Origin: a virus
Length of the DNA stretch: 27,460 nucleotides
Virus record (IMG/VR): IMGVR_UViG_3300032011_003344
Coordinates: 1 to 27,460 of that record
Strand: one strand, 5' to 3'
The notes under the pieces are model-generated. The model saw only the letters and a program-made list of their open reading frames with translations, did not search any database and was not told the origin of the DNA. Of the stretch, positions 6,280-13,043 are shown piece by piece. Both the position numbers and the translations under genes were made by a program. Numbering within the stretch: position 1 is the stretch's first letter; every line of letters starts with the position of its first letter.

Positions 6280-7863
6280 CTATTCGGACTCAACAATTCC
6301 GTGGGAAGTTGTAATAAGTGTTCCTGCTGCGGACACAGCGTTTAGAAGGGCGGTTTTTGTTACCTTGAGTGGATCGATGACACCAGCTTGATACAAGTCT
6401 GTAATCTCTCCAGTTGCAAAGTTGTAGCCGGAGCCTGTCTTCGACTCACTGACTGTCTTCTCTGTAAGATCTACCGACATGCCTGCATTGGAAGCCATCT
6501 TGCGGAGTGGTGCCGAGACTGCTGATAAAACAATCCTTGCGCCAAGTGCCTGATCAGCATTGTTTGTCTCCAAAGTGTCAGAATCAGCCACACGCCTAGC
6601 AGCCTGCACAAGAGCCGTTCCGCCTCCAGCCACAGTTCCTTCGTCCTGTCCCGAACGAACGGCTTGAAGAGCATCCTCTGCCCTGTGAAAGGCTTCCATC
6701 ATTTCAATTTCGGTAGTTCCGCCAATCTTGATAATAGCAACGCCAGAAGCAAGACGATTTACACGTCTTTGGATAGCCTCACACTCTTTTAGAGACTCTG
6801 TCTGTTCAATCTCTGTCTTGAGTTGTTCAATTCTTTCCTCGATGACGTCAGGATCTCCTGCTCCTCCGACAAAGGTTGCCCAAGCTTTTTTAGCCTCGCA
6901 TACTTTGACTGTTCCAAGGTGAGAAATATCTGCCTTGGCTAGGGACTGCTTTCCAGCAGGACCGAGAACAGTAGCACCTACTGAGGTAGCCAAGTCTTCA
7001 AGACAGGCTCTTCGTTCTTCACCATAGCCAGGTGCTCTAATAGCTGCGACTTTCATCGTGCCTCGTACAGCATTCATAATAAGTGCTGCGAGTGCTTGAT
7101 CTTGAACGTCCTCTGCTACAACGACAAGTGCTCTACCTTCTCGTGAAGCGACTTGTAGAGCAGGAAAGACTTGCTCGACGGTAGAGATAGCAGTGTCTGA
7201 AACAAGAACAAGTGCGTTCTCGTGTCGCATAGTCCATCTACGCTTGTCTGTTACGAACTGGGGTGAAAGATAGCCTGAATCTACCTGAAAGCCCTCAATA
7301 AGCTCTAATGAAGTTGAAGCAGAGTTTGCTGGCTCAATAGTAATAGCACCATCCTTGCCTGCTTTATCTACAGCCTCGGCAATGAGGTTCCCAAGGTGCT
7401 TGTCTCCATTGGCGGAGATAGTAGCGATGTGCTGAATGTCTGCAAGAGTCTCAATAGGACGAGAGTTTGCTTCCAATTCAGTTGCAATAGCCGTTACAGC
7501 CTTATCCATGCCTCGCTTAATCTCAACAGGTGAAATGCCTGCGGAAAGGTGAGCAGAAGCTTGTCGGAATATCTCGTGAGATAAGATAGTGGAAGTTGTT
7601 GTTCCATCTCCTGCCTCGTCTGCTGTTGCTTGGGCTGCTTGCTTGATAACCTGTGCTCCTAAATTAGCAACAGGATCATCCAGATCTACAAACTGGGCAA
7701 CAGTTACACCGTCTTTGGTGATAACCGGGCGTTCGCCTTTCTTTTGTAGGATAACATTTCTACCCTTGGGTCCGAGAGTAGCACCAACATTTTCTGCTAA
7801 TGTTGTTACACCCTCCAATAGTTTAGTTGATAGTTCTTGGTTATTAGAATAGATTTTGCTCAA
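6280..7863 (-). CDS. groEL: Chaperonin GroEL, 527 aa
   Basis: Full-length class I chaperonin. The ATPase residues are present: D51 in VITKDGVTVA, the GDGTTT loop at 85-90 with D86, and the AEDALQAVRS segment carrying the hydrolysis-linked Asp; VAGGGTAL follows. The apical region is continuous. The C-terminus stops at HGIVESE and lacks the Gly-Gly-Met tail that lines the cavity floor of bacterial GroEL, a point in favour of a phage-adapted form. The start is TTG 7863, with a strong GGAGG 5 bases upstream and no nearby ATG. It has its own promoter (7892-7920) and is separated by 13 kb from the GroES-like gene (20890). It probably folds phage capsid or replication proteins in place of or together with host GroEL. 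Confidence 0.97.
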   Translation of the reverse strand: MSKIYSNNQELSTKLLEGVTTLAENVGATLGPKGRNVILQKKGERPVITKDGVTVAQFVDLDDPVANLGAQVIKQAAQATADEAGDGTTTSTILSHEIFRQASAHLSAGISPVEIKRGMDKAVTAIATELEANSRPIETLADIQHIATISANGDKHLGNLIAEAVDKAGKDGAITIEPANSASTSLELIEGFQVDSGYLSPQFVTDKRRWTMRHENALVLVSDTAISTVEQVFPALQVASREGRALVVVAEDVQDQALAALIMNAVRGTMKVAAIRAPGYGEERRACLEDLATSVGATVLGPAGKQSLAKADISHLGTVKVCEAKKAWATFVGGAGDPDVIEERIEQLKTEIEQTESLKECEAIQRRVNRLASGVAIIKIGGTTEIEMMEAFHRAEDALQAVRSGQDEGTVAGGGTALVQAARRVADSDTLETNNADQALGARIVLSAVSAPLRKMASNAGMSVDLTEKTVSESKTGSGYNFATGEITDLYQAGVIDPLKVTKTALLNAVSAAGTLITTSHGIVESE

Positions 7864-7891
7864 TGAAGCCTCCAGTTTGGTAATCTTTCTT

Positions 7892-7920
7892 ATTATAATG
7901 TAGTTTTTGTGGTTTGTAAA
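7892..7920 (-). promoter_or_regulatory. Sigma70-type promoter for groEL, TTTACA-N17-TATAAT
   Basis: Coding-strand TTTACA (7915-7920) and a perfect TATAAT (7892-7897) are 17 bases apart, directly behind the stop of the preceding gene. The predicted start near 7885 gives a leader of about 22 bases containing the GGAGG of groEL. It differs from the other promoters in having TATAAT in place of TATAGT. Confidence 0.78.
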
Positions 7921-7923
7921 GGA

Positions 7924-9309
7924 TTATTCTTCGAATTTCTTAAATTCTATTTCTTCGCCACCATCGTTGCGACTGAAGGGTGAGATATAGTACCTAACAG
8001 GTAAAGAAACGTTCTGCACACCGCCGAATTCATCAAGATTATAGGAGATGTTCATTGAATCTAAATCGCCTAAAGTCAATTTCCCAGACTGAATGACGTT
8101 ATTTAGATTGGTGACGTCGGCTGCTGTGAAGCCCACCTTGGAACCACCTGAACCATACCTAGTCCTAAAGATAGGCAAATAAGCCTCTATGTCTGGGACT
8201 TGTGGGTTCAAAAAGGCTGCGTGCCCTGAGCCGGGCTCTACGTCCAGCTTGAAGCTGTCACCCTTCTTCTGTAGGGAAAGCTCCCCGATGAAGAGCGACT
8301 GAGCCATGTTCGAACCTTTGCCGTAAATGAGGTAGACTACCTGAGAAGCAATGGACTCATCATCCAGAAGTTGATAATATCCCTTTGAGCTTCGACTACC
8401 TGAGAAAATTCCTCGTTTCCACATAGATTCAGACTGGTTTATAAACCTAGTGGCTGCGATTTTCTGTTTCCTATTTAAACTCTTTATTGTGGATACCATT
8501 GCGGCATACCTTTCGAAACCGACTGCCTTGTGGGAAATCGTAAAGAGAGGCTTGCGATCGGGATCGAGGAGTCCAAAGTCTCCCACAGCAGTCTTGCTGC
8601 TCAATTTATCAATGCTGCCCACATTTTTGAAAACTTGCCCAAGGACTTCAACAGTTGCGGGAGTTTCAGGAGTGATACCTGCTTGCAAGAATTTTTCTTT
8701 TATGATCCCTAAGTGCTCATTTTCGGCTCGAAGCTCCTCTGGCTTCGTCTGTAGCCAAGTAATTTTTGTCTTTGCAACTGCGATCTTTCTGGTATATTCA
8801 CCTATCTCCTTAGCCGATGACATAGACGAAGTTGGAGCCTTCTTTCTATTTGCATCTGCAATATCTTGACGAGTAACTTTGTCTGCCAAGAAAAAAGTAA
8901 ATGTTCCACTATCCCCGCTCAAAGCTTGGCTGACGTAGAGCCGATCGTCAAGTCCATCTTCGGGTAGTTCTCCTAAAGATTTCAGTATACTCTTCGGAAC
9001 CTTGTCTGGACGAACATAATAAAACAGTCGGGAAGCTCTGATAGTGGCTTCTTCTAGTGAGTCCTCCTCCAAAGCGCCAAAACCAGCAGGTGCCGACTTT
9101 GAGCGTGCTTTTGGTGGATCTTCACTATAAGGATCGCCTCCTACCTTCTTGGTGCCCTTGGTGGACAATCGCTTGCCAGCATGCCCTTCAATAGAGCCAG
9201 CTTGCATAGCGTTCTCTAGCTCCAAATCAATCATTTCCATAATCAATTCAGCGTCTATCTTATTCTTTTTAGAATAGTGCTCTTCAATGAGCTTTTCCCA
9301 ATTAGCCAT
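7924..9309 (-). CDS. Uncharacterised phage protein, 461 aa, possible nuclease-like core
   Basis: No confident family. The first 80 residues are polar and low in complexity (basic and Ser/Pro-rich around 45-77). Residues 235-290 contain GDFGLLDPDRKPLFTISHK, that is Asp244, then two strands, then Ser-His-Lys261. An Asp followed by a strand and x-x-K resembles the core of PD-(D/E)xK nucleases, and I recall similar D...ISHK segments in phage proteins, but the usual D/E-x-K triplet is not seen. The C-terminal 150 residues are beta-rich. ATG 9309 has AAGGA 8 bases upstream. It follows clpP-like by 12 bases. Alternatives are a virion or assembly protein. Confidence 0.8.
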   Translation of the reverse strand: MANWEKLIEEHYSKKNKIDAELIMEMIDLELENAMQAGSIEGHAGKRLSTKGTKKVGGDPYSEDPPKARSKSAPAGFGALEEDSLEEATIRASRLFYYVRPDKVPKSILKSLGELPEDGLDDRLYVSQALSGDSGTFTFFLADKVTRQDIADANRKKAPTSSMSSAKEIGEYTRKIAVAKTKITWLQTKPEELRAENEHLGIIKEKFLQAGITPETPATVEVLGQVFKNVGSIDKLSSKTAVGDFGLLDPDRKPLFTISHKAVGFERYAAMVSTIKSLNRKQKIAATRFINQSESMWKRGIFSGSRSSKGYYQLLDDESIASQVVYLIYGKGSNMAQSLFIGELSLQKKGDSFKLDVEPGSGHAAFLNPQVPDIEAYLPIFRTRYGSGGSKVGFTAADVTNLNNVIQSGKLTLGDLDSMNISYNLDEFGGVQNVSLPVRYYISPFSRNDGGEEIEFKKFEE

Positions 9310-9321
9310 TTTAGTTTTCCT

Positions 9322-10065
9322 TTAGATAATGATGTCAGCAATGCCGAAGTCGACTGCTTGTTGTGCGTCTAAGTAAATGTTAACCTTCTTGTCCAACAAC
9401 TTCTTAACCATGCGCTTAGTCATGTCTGTCTCGGCAACAAGAGTTTCAATATATTTTTCTTGAATCCAACGAATCTCTTCCATCTCGTTTTCAAGGTTGT
9501 GCATTGCTCCATGAGTTCCGCCGATAACAGAGTGAATCATAACACGAGTGTTGCGTCCGATTCTTCGAGCGCCCTTGGTACCTGATGCGAGGATAAGAAC
9601 ACCTGCGGACATTACCTTGCCGATGCCGGTTGTAATGATAGGGCATTCTTCCTGAACAACTCTCATCATGTCACAGATGCCGAACATGTCGAGGGCTGAA
9701 CCACCATAAGTCGAAATAACCATCTCGATAGGCTCGATCTTCTCAACAATTTCAGAGTTAGGATCTGATGGATCTTCGAGAAACTTTTTCTTACCTGTCT
9801 CTTTGAGAGTTAACAGTCCAGCGACGATTTCCAGTGCCATTCGCTCGCCGACGTCGCCGATGACTGGAACAACACGGATCTTCTTTTCTGGCGCTGCTGC
9901 GCCGGACATTGGGGGGAGGACAATGATGGACTTGCCGCCGCCTGACAACTGATCGAGGAATTCCTCCTCCATTGCATCAAGTTCTTCTTCAGTAGGCTCA
10001 AGTTCTTCGGTGGCGGCTTGCTCCAACTCTTCAACCTTTTCTTGCTTTTTCTTCTTCTTTGACAT
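9322..10065 (-). CDS. ClpP-like serine protease, 247 aa
   Basis: ClpP/crotonase-fold protease. Family landmarks in order: STYGGSALDMFGICDMM near 118-134, the nucleophile in GKVMSAGV (Ser153), and RVMIHSVIGGTHG with His178. The C-terminal DAQQAVDFGIADII aligns with the ClpP handle and end; by ungapped alignment the triad Asp position is Asn229. The first 45 residues are an extension absent from cellular ClpP: poly-Lys, then a Glu-rich stretch, then SGGGKSII. In phages, ClpP-fold enzymes often serve as prohead proteases or work with host ClpX/ClpA; no Clp ATPase or capsid gene is visible here. It sits downstream of the acidic protein and P-loop protein and 2.2 kb upstream of groEL. ATG 10065 has a modest SD (GGGGA). 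Confidence 0.93.
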   Translation of the reverse strand: MSKKKKKQEKVEELEQAATEELEPTEEELDAMEEEFLDQLSGGGKSIIVLPPMSGAAAPEKKIRVVPVIGDVGERMALEIVAGLLTLKETGKKKFLEDPSDPNSEIVEKIEPIEMVISTYGGSALDMFGICDMMRVVQEECPIITTGIGKVMSAGVLILASGTKGARRIGRNTRVMIHSVIGGTHGAMHNLENEMEEIRWIQEKYIETLVAETDMTKRMVKKLLDKKVNIYLDAQQAVDFGIADIII

Positions 10066-10092
10066 TTTAAATTGTTTCCCCTTGTGATTAAA

Positions 10093-10344
10093 TCACTTTA
10101 ATTTTTGAACATATAGGGCACCATTTTCCCAAAAGAGGTTAACCTCTCCGTCCAGATATGAGCCAATAACATTTAAGTAATTCTTTACCTGAGTGGAATC
10201 AAACTCCCCCTCTTTTGCCTGCTGCACAACCCAGCGTACAACTGAGTATACGAGAAATAGCTTTGCGCCGTGGAAGACGTTTCCTTCTTCCTTGAAGTAT
10301 TTTCCCTCTTTTATGAGATCTAGAATGAACTTCTTTGCTTCCAC
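10093..10344 (-). CDS. Hypothetical protein, 83 aa
   Basis: Starts at GTG 10344 (MEAKKFILDLIKEG); no in-frame ATG fits. Mostly helical with an aromatic central segment (FLVYSVVRWVVQQA) and a beta end (LFWENGALYVQKL). The hydrophobic middle is short and interrupted by Arg, so it is more likely a core helix than a membrane span. No recognised family. It lies 27 bases before clpP-like and 41 after the P-loop gene, with a small GC hairpin in between. Confidence 0.7.
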   Translation of the reverse strand: MEAKKFILDLIKEGKYFKEEGNVFHGAKLFLVYSVVRWVVQQAKEGEFDSTQVKNYLNVIGSYLDGEVNLFWENGALYVQKLK

Positions 10345-10364
10345 CGTCCAACATCCCTAATCTG

Positions 10365-10377
10365 CCGCCTTGGGCGG
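10365..10377 (-). other. Small GC-rich hairpin between P-loop gene and 83-aa gene
   Basis: CCGCC and GGCGG form a five-base GC stem with a three-base loop, 8 bases after the stop of the P-loop gene. On the coding strand the T-run comes before the stem, not after it, so it is not an intrinsic terminator. It may stabilise or separate translation of the two cistrons. Confidence 0.35.
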
Positions 10378-10385
10378 ATAAAAAA

Positions 10386-11612
10386 CTACTTGTCTTTAGT
10401 AAGTAGGATGTTGCGAACCATTTCTTTGATTGTTGAGTGAAGTTCTTCTTCGTTGTACTGTTTTGGTGTGCCGAGTTCACGTGCAGTTGGATCACGCATC
10501 TTGCCATCGTCGCCCTGGACTGACTTGCCAAACTTCTTGCCTGCAACTTTCTGCTTTTTCTGTGCGTTCTTGAACATTCCCTCTGCGCCGCCCATGTCCA
10601 TAACAATTTGGGCTGCTTCTAAGATTTTTGGATTAGAAAGATAATCCTTATCCTCGGCAACAGTGGCAATAGCAAAGTCTGAAAGTCTATTTCCAAGAAA
10701 ACCACCTGATGCCTTTACCAAAGCTCTCATGCCTTCAGCAAGTTTTGCGCCCTTGGGGTTTTTACTTGGACCGAGAAGGGTTTCGAGATCTTTTGTAATC
10801 TTTTTAAGCAACTGGGCTGCATACTCTGGTGTATAAGGAACACCATCTTTGTTTCTTGAAGCGTCTACGTGAGCCTGAGTAAGTGGAATGTCTGTCCTAA
10901 GCTCGCCAGTAGACAAGTTGAAGAAGTTACCGTAGATGTCGTCACCTAAAACGTCCATAAACTCATAGCCATCAGTCTTGCCTGTGAGCAGGGTAAAGTA
11001 ACCTCTGTCCTGCTTAACCTCGTCCTGATATTGCAAGGAAATGTCCTTGGTTGGCTTACCAACAGTCCTGGCACGCTTCTTGTCTGTTTCCACAGAAACA
11101 TCTGTAGGGACGTTTATCATAATAACGCCGATGTCATAACCAGCCGTCTTCAACTCTTCCATTCTGACTGCCATTTTCATAACGTCTTCGCCAGTAGTGT
11201 CAAAAACGATAGGCTTTGCCTGGTTCAGCCAATCAAATGTCTGACTTTGAGTGGCATTTTGCAACTTTTCTCTAAAAGTTTGCTGTTTCTCAAAAGTATC
11301 TAAGTCTTCCTCTTTCGTAGCAAACTTGAGCGACAAGCCGAACTTGCCGAACTCTGCTTCAATCTTCTCATCTGGGTTTGAGGTTTCGAATTCTTTGGGA
11401 ACACCAATTTGCTTTGAAAAGAACGTCTTACCTGCACCTGCTGGACCTAGAATAAAGATAGCCTTAAACGGGTGCTTGAGCTTGTTGATTGCCTCGTCGA
11501 TTCTCTCCTGCTCTGTTAGGATCTTTGGTTCCTCAAGGAGCATCGATTCAGCTTGAGTTTGATGATATGCCTCTTTGATAAGGCTTTTCAGGGTTTTTAC
11601 GTTAATCTTCAT
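10386..11612 (-). CDS. P-loop kinase-like protein, zeta-toxin-like, 408 aa
   Basis: Residues 45-190 form a P-loop kinase domain: IFILGPAGAGKT with Walker A at 56-63, IVFDTTGE with D138 as the likely second-strand acid, then a GYDIGVIMINV strand and a KKRARTVGKP segment, the order seen in zeta-toxin/polynucleotide kinase-type proteins. Substrate is unknown. Both ends carry a short basic helix (KSLIKEAYHQ at the start, STIKEMVRNILL at the end) of the kind seen at the ends of virion-associated proteins in marine phages (my recollection, not a search). Residues 260-345 are an extra helical domain. ATG 11612 has AAGGAG 13 bases upstream, farther than ideal. It follows the terminator of the acidic gene by about 30 bases, so its own promoter is not obvious. 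Confidence 0.82.
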   Translation of the reverse strand: MKINVKTLKSLIKEAYHQTQAESMLLEEPKILTEQERIDEAINKLKHPFKAIFILGPAGAGKTFFSKQIGVPKEFETSNPDEKIEAEFGKFGLSLKFATKEEDLDTFEKQQTFREKLQNATQSQTFDWLNQAKPIVFDTTGEDVMKMAVRMEELKTAGYDIGVIMINVPTDVSVETDKKRARTVGKPTKDISLQYQDEVKQDRGYFTLLTGKTDGYEFMDVLGDDIYGNFFNLSTGELRTDIPLTQAHVDASRNKDGVPYTPEYAAQLLKKITKDLETLLGPSKNPKGAKLAEGMRALVKASGGFLGNRLSDFAIATVAEDKDYLSNPKILEAAQIVMDMGGAEGMFKNAQKKQKVAGKKFGKSVQGDDGKMRDPTARELGTPKQYNEEELHSTIKEMVRNILLTKDK

Positions 11613-11640
11613 TTTATATTTTCTGCTCCTTGTTTTATAT

Positions 11641-11678
11641 TAAATAATAAAAAAGCAGGACATTTTCGTGCCCTGCTT
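11641..11678 (-). terminator. Intrinsic terminator after acidic protein gene
   Basis: On the coding strand AAGCAGGGCA pairs with TGTCCTGCTT (11669-11678 with 11653-11662; one G-T pair) around a CGAAAA loop, followed at once by TTTTTTATTATTTA. This is a strong rho-independent terminator, 36 bases after the acidic gene stop. It implies either that most transcripts end here or that partial read-through sets the ratio of acidic protein to the P-loop protein. Confidence 0.88.
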
Positions 11679-11713
11679 CTTATTCTCTCACACCAAAACC
11701 AAAAGGTTTTTAT

Positions 11714-12379
11714 TTATTTTAGAGAACGAAGTCGGGCAACAACTGCCTTGGTGATTTCTTCGAGTTGCTCTTCGGTAGTCTCGTCAACTTCCTCAGTAGC
11801 CTCTTCCACCTTCTCTTCTTCGTCTTCTTCCATCTTGTAGCCTTCGTCTACCTCTTCGTCTTCGTCCATATCGTAACCTTCGGAGACGGCTGCGTCTTCG
11901 TCGATAACTGCCTGAACTGCTTGAGCGATTCTTTCAGCAAGAGTAGGCTCTACTGTCTCCATCATCTCTTCTTCTTCTGCTGGCTCTGCGTCCATCTCTG
12001 GCTCTGCGTCCATTTCCATCTCTGGCTCTTCAGCAGGTGCCTCTTCTTCAGAATCAACACGCTCGGCAGGAACGCCAGTCTCTGCTTCAATAGCAGCAAG
12101 AACAGCGTCTACAAGTGACTCGATTTTGTCTTGAGGAACTTCTTCAGCAGCAGGTTCTTCCATTGCTGGTTCTTCAGCGCCCATCTCCATCTCTTCTTCT
12201 TCAACAACAACTTCTTCGTTGGTTGCTTCAGTCTCTTCAGTGGTAGTCTCTTCTGTATCTTCAGCCTGGATGTCAAGCTTCTCTGAAATTCTACCAACGA
12301 TGGTACCGAGAGCAGGAATACCTGCGATCGCTGCCATTCTCTTAATTTGTGCTTCTGAAAGCAACTGCTTCGTCTTCAT
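11714..12379 (-). CDS. Highly acidic repeat protein, 221 aa, possible scaffold or prohead core
   Basis: Begins with a compact helical segment (LSEAQIKRMAAIAGIPALG) and is then dominated by Glu, Asp, Ala, Met and Pro. Imperfect internal repeats are visible: EPEMEMDAEPEMDAEPAEEE around residues 119-138, and two EGY-x-M-x-EDEE units around 167-188. A second helix (ERIAQAVQAVIDED) and a basic C-terminal helix (TKAVVARLRSLK) frame the acidic parts. The plan suits a capsid scaffold or core protein that is cut by a protease; the ClpP-like protease downstream fits, but no capsid gene is in view. Start ATG 12379 has GAGGAG 7 bases upstream. A strong terminator follows, as expected for an abundant product. 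Confidence 0.8.
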   Translation of the reverse strand: MKTKQLLSEAQIKRMAAIAGIPALGTIVGRISEKLDIQAEDTEETTTEETEATNEEVVVEEEEMEMGAEEPAMEEPAAEEVPQDKIESLVDAVLAAIEAETGVPAERVDSEEEAPAEEPEMEMDAEPEMDAEPAEEEEMMETVEPTLAERIAQAVQAVIDEDAAVSEGYDMDEDEEVDEGYKMEEDEEEKVEEATEEVDETTEEQLEEITKAVVARLRSLK

Positions 12380-12421
12380 TTTCTTTCTCCTCTTCGGGGG
12401 TTAATTTTGGTGTAAAATTTG

Positions 12422-12453
12422 GCATAAATAGCCGTTCACCTTATAAATAGTCT
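12422..12453 (-). promoter_or_regulatory. Paired CTATTTAT motifs upstream of the acidic gene
   Basis: Two copies of CTATTTAT on the coding strand, within AGACTATTTATAA (12441-12453) and GGCTATTTATGCC (12421-12433), lie 19 bases apart in the 80-base gap between the sigma-like gene and the acidic gene. No -35/-10 pair of the kind used elsewhere in the window is present. They are candidate late promoter or operator elements. The reverse strand of the first reads TATAAATA, the T4 late -10 box, but that would point away from the acidic gene. Confidence 0.3.
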
Positions 12454-12459
12454 ATTTTA

Positions 12460-12714
12460 TCAAAACAGGTCTGCATTTCGAAGTTTTTTGGCGAGCTTTT
12501 TAGTAGCCTCACGCTCTATCTGATCTATTCTGACATGACTCAAGTTCATTCTCAAGCCAATATCACGTAGAGTCATCGGCTTTCCATCAGCCTTGTCGCA
12601 AGCTATTAGAGTGCAGTTCAAGTCTTCCTCAAAATTGATCCAATAACGGCATTCTTTGTTTTCTTCTGGGCAAGAAACTTTATATTTCTTGCAAGTATCA
12701 CTACATTGTCTCAT
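12460..12714 (-). CDS. Cysteine-rich protein with sigma region 4-like helix-turn-helix, 84 aa
   Basis: Residues 47-75 (MTLRDIGLRMNLSHVRIDQI then EREATKKL) match the helix-turn-helix of sigma70 region 4, the part that reads the -35 element. The N-terminal half has six cysteines (4, 8, 15, 22, 34, 39), a likely metal-binding module, followed by YWINFEEDLNCTLIACD. The protein is too small to be a full sigma factor: no region 2 is present. It may be a promoter-specificity subunit, a sigma appropriator or a plain DNA-binding regulator. ATG 12714 overlaps the TGA of the ribbon-helix-helix-like gene (ATGA), so the two are co-translated. Confidence 0.82.
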   Translation of the reverse strand: MRQCSDTCKKYKVSCPEENKECRYWINFEEDLNCTLIACDKADGKPMTLRDIGLRMNLSHVRIDQIEREATKKLAKKLRNADLF

Positions 12715-13043
12715 AAGTCTGGGTGTTCCCTTGCAATCATATCGAAGATGTCTTCTAGCTCTTCGTTTTCTAGGTTGAACTTTTCCTCTATCTCTGCCTG
12801 AGTCTTTTTTGCCTTTTCTTCTCTTTTTTGGACTCTCTTTGTCCTCTTTTGGCTCTTCTTTGGAGACTTCTCATCCATAAGTCGAACTGCCTGTTTCGAG
12901 AATTCATCGCCCTCAAGGAAGCTCGTGATTATCTGTCGGAAGAGCTTTGTTTGCGTCAAGCCGTACTCTCTTAGGCAGATCTTAAACTGAACATGTCGTT
13001 CTACAGTGTCATAGACTATAATCCTTTTACGATCATCCTTCAC
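12711..13043 (-). CDS. Ribbon-helix-helix-like putative DNA-binding protein, 110 aa
   Basis: Residues 5-48 have the strand-helix-turn-helix pattern of ribbon-helix-helix regulators: a short basic strand (RKRIIVYDT), a helix (VERHVQFKICLREYG), LTQTKLFRQIITSFLEGD as the second helix. A Lys/Arg-rich linker (about 58-82) and an acidic helical end follow. GTG 13043 has GGAGG 5 bases upstream and shares bases with the TGA of the GMP reductase-like gene. Coupling to the sigma-like gene by a second overlap suggests a regulatory pair. The family call is by pattern, not search. Confidence 0.7.
   Translation of the reverse strand: MKDDRKRIIVYDTVERHVQFKICLREYGLTQTKLFRQIITSFLEGDEFSKQAVRLMDEKSPKKSQKRTKRVQKREEKAKKTQAEIEEKFNLENEELEDIFDMIAREHPDL

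Noticed and set aside
11765-12118. Plus-strand frame opposite the acidic protein
   Set aside because: It reads as Phe/Leu/His-rich, the expected antisense of Glu/Asp codons.
12442-12449. Exact T4 late promoter box TATAAATA on the plus strand
   Set aside because: All genes here are on the minus strand, so transcription from it would be antisense to the regulators; more likely the other face of the CTATTTAT motif or chance in an AT-rich gap.
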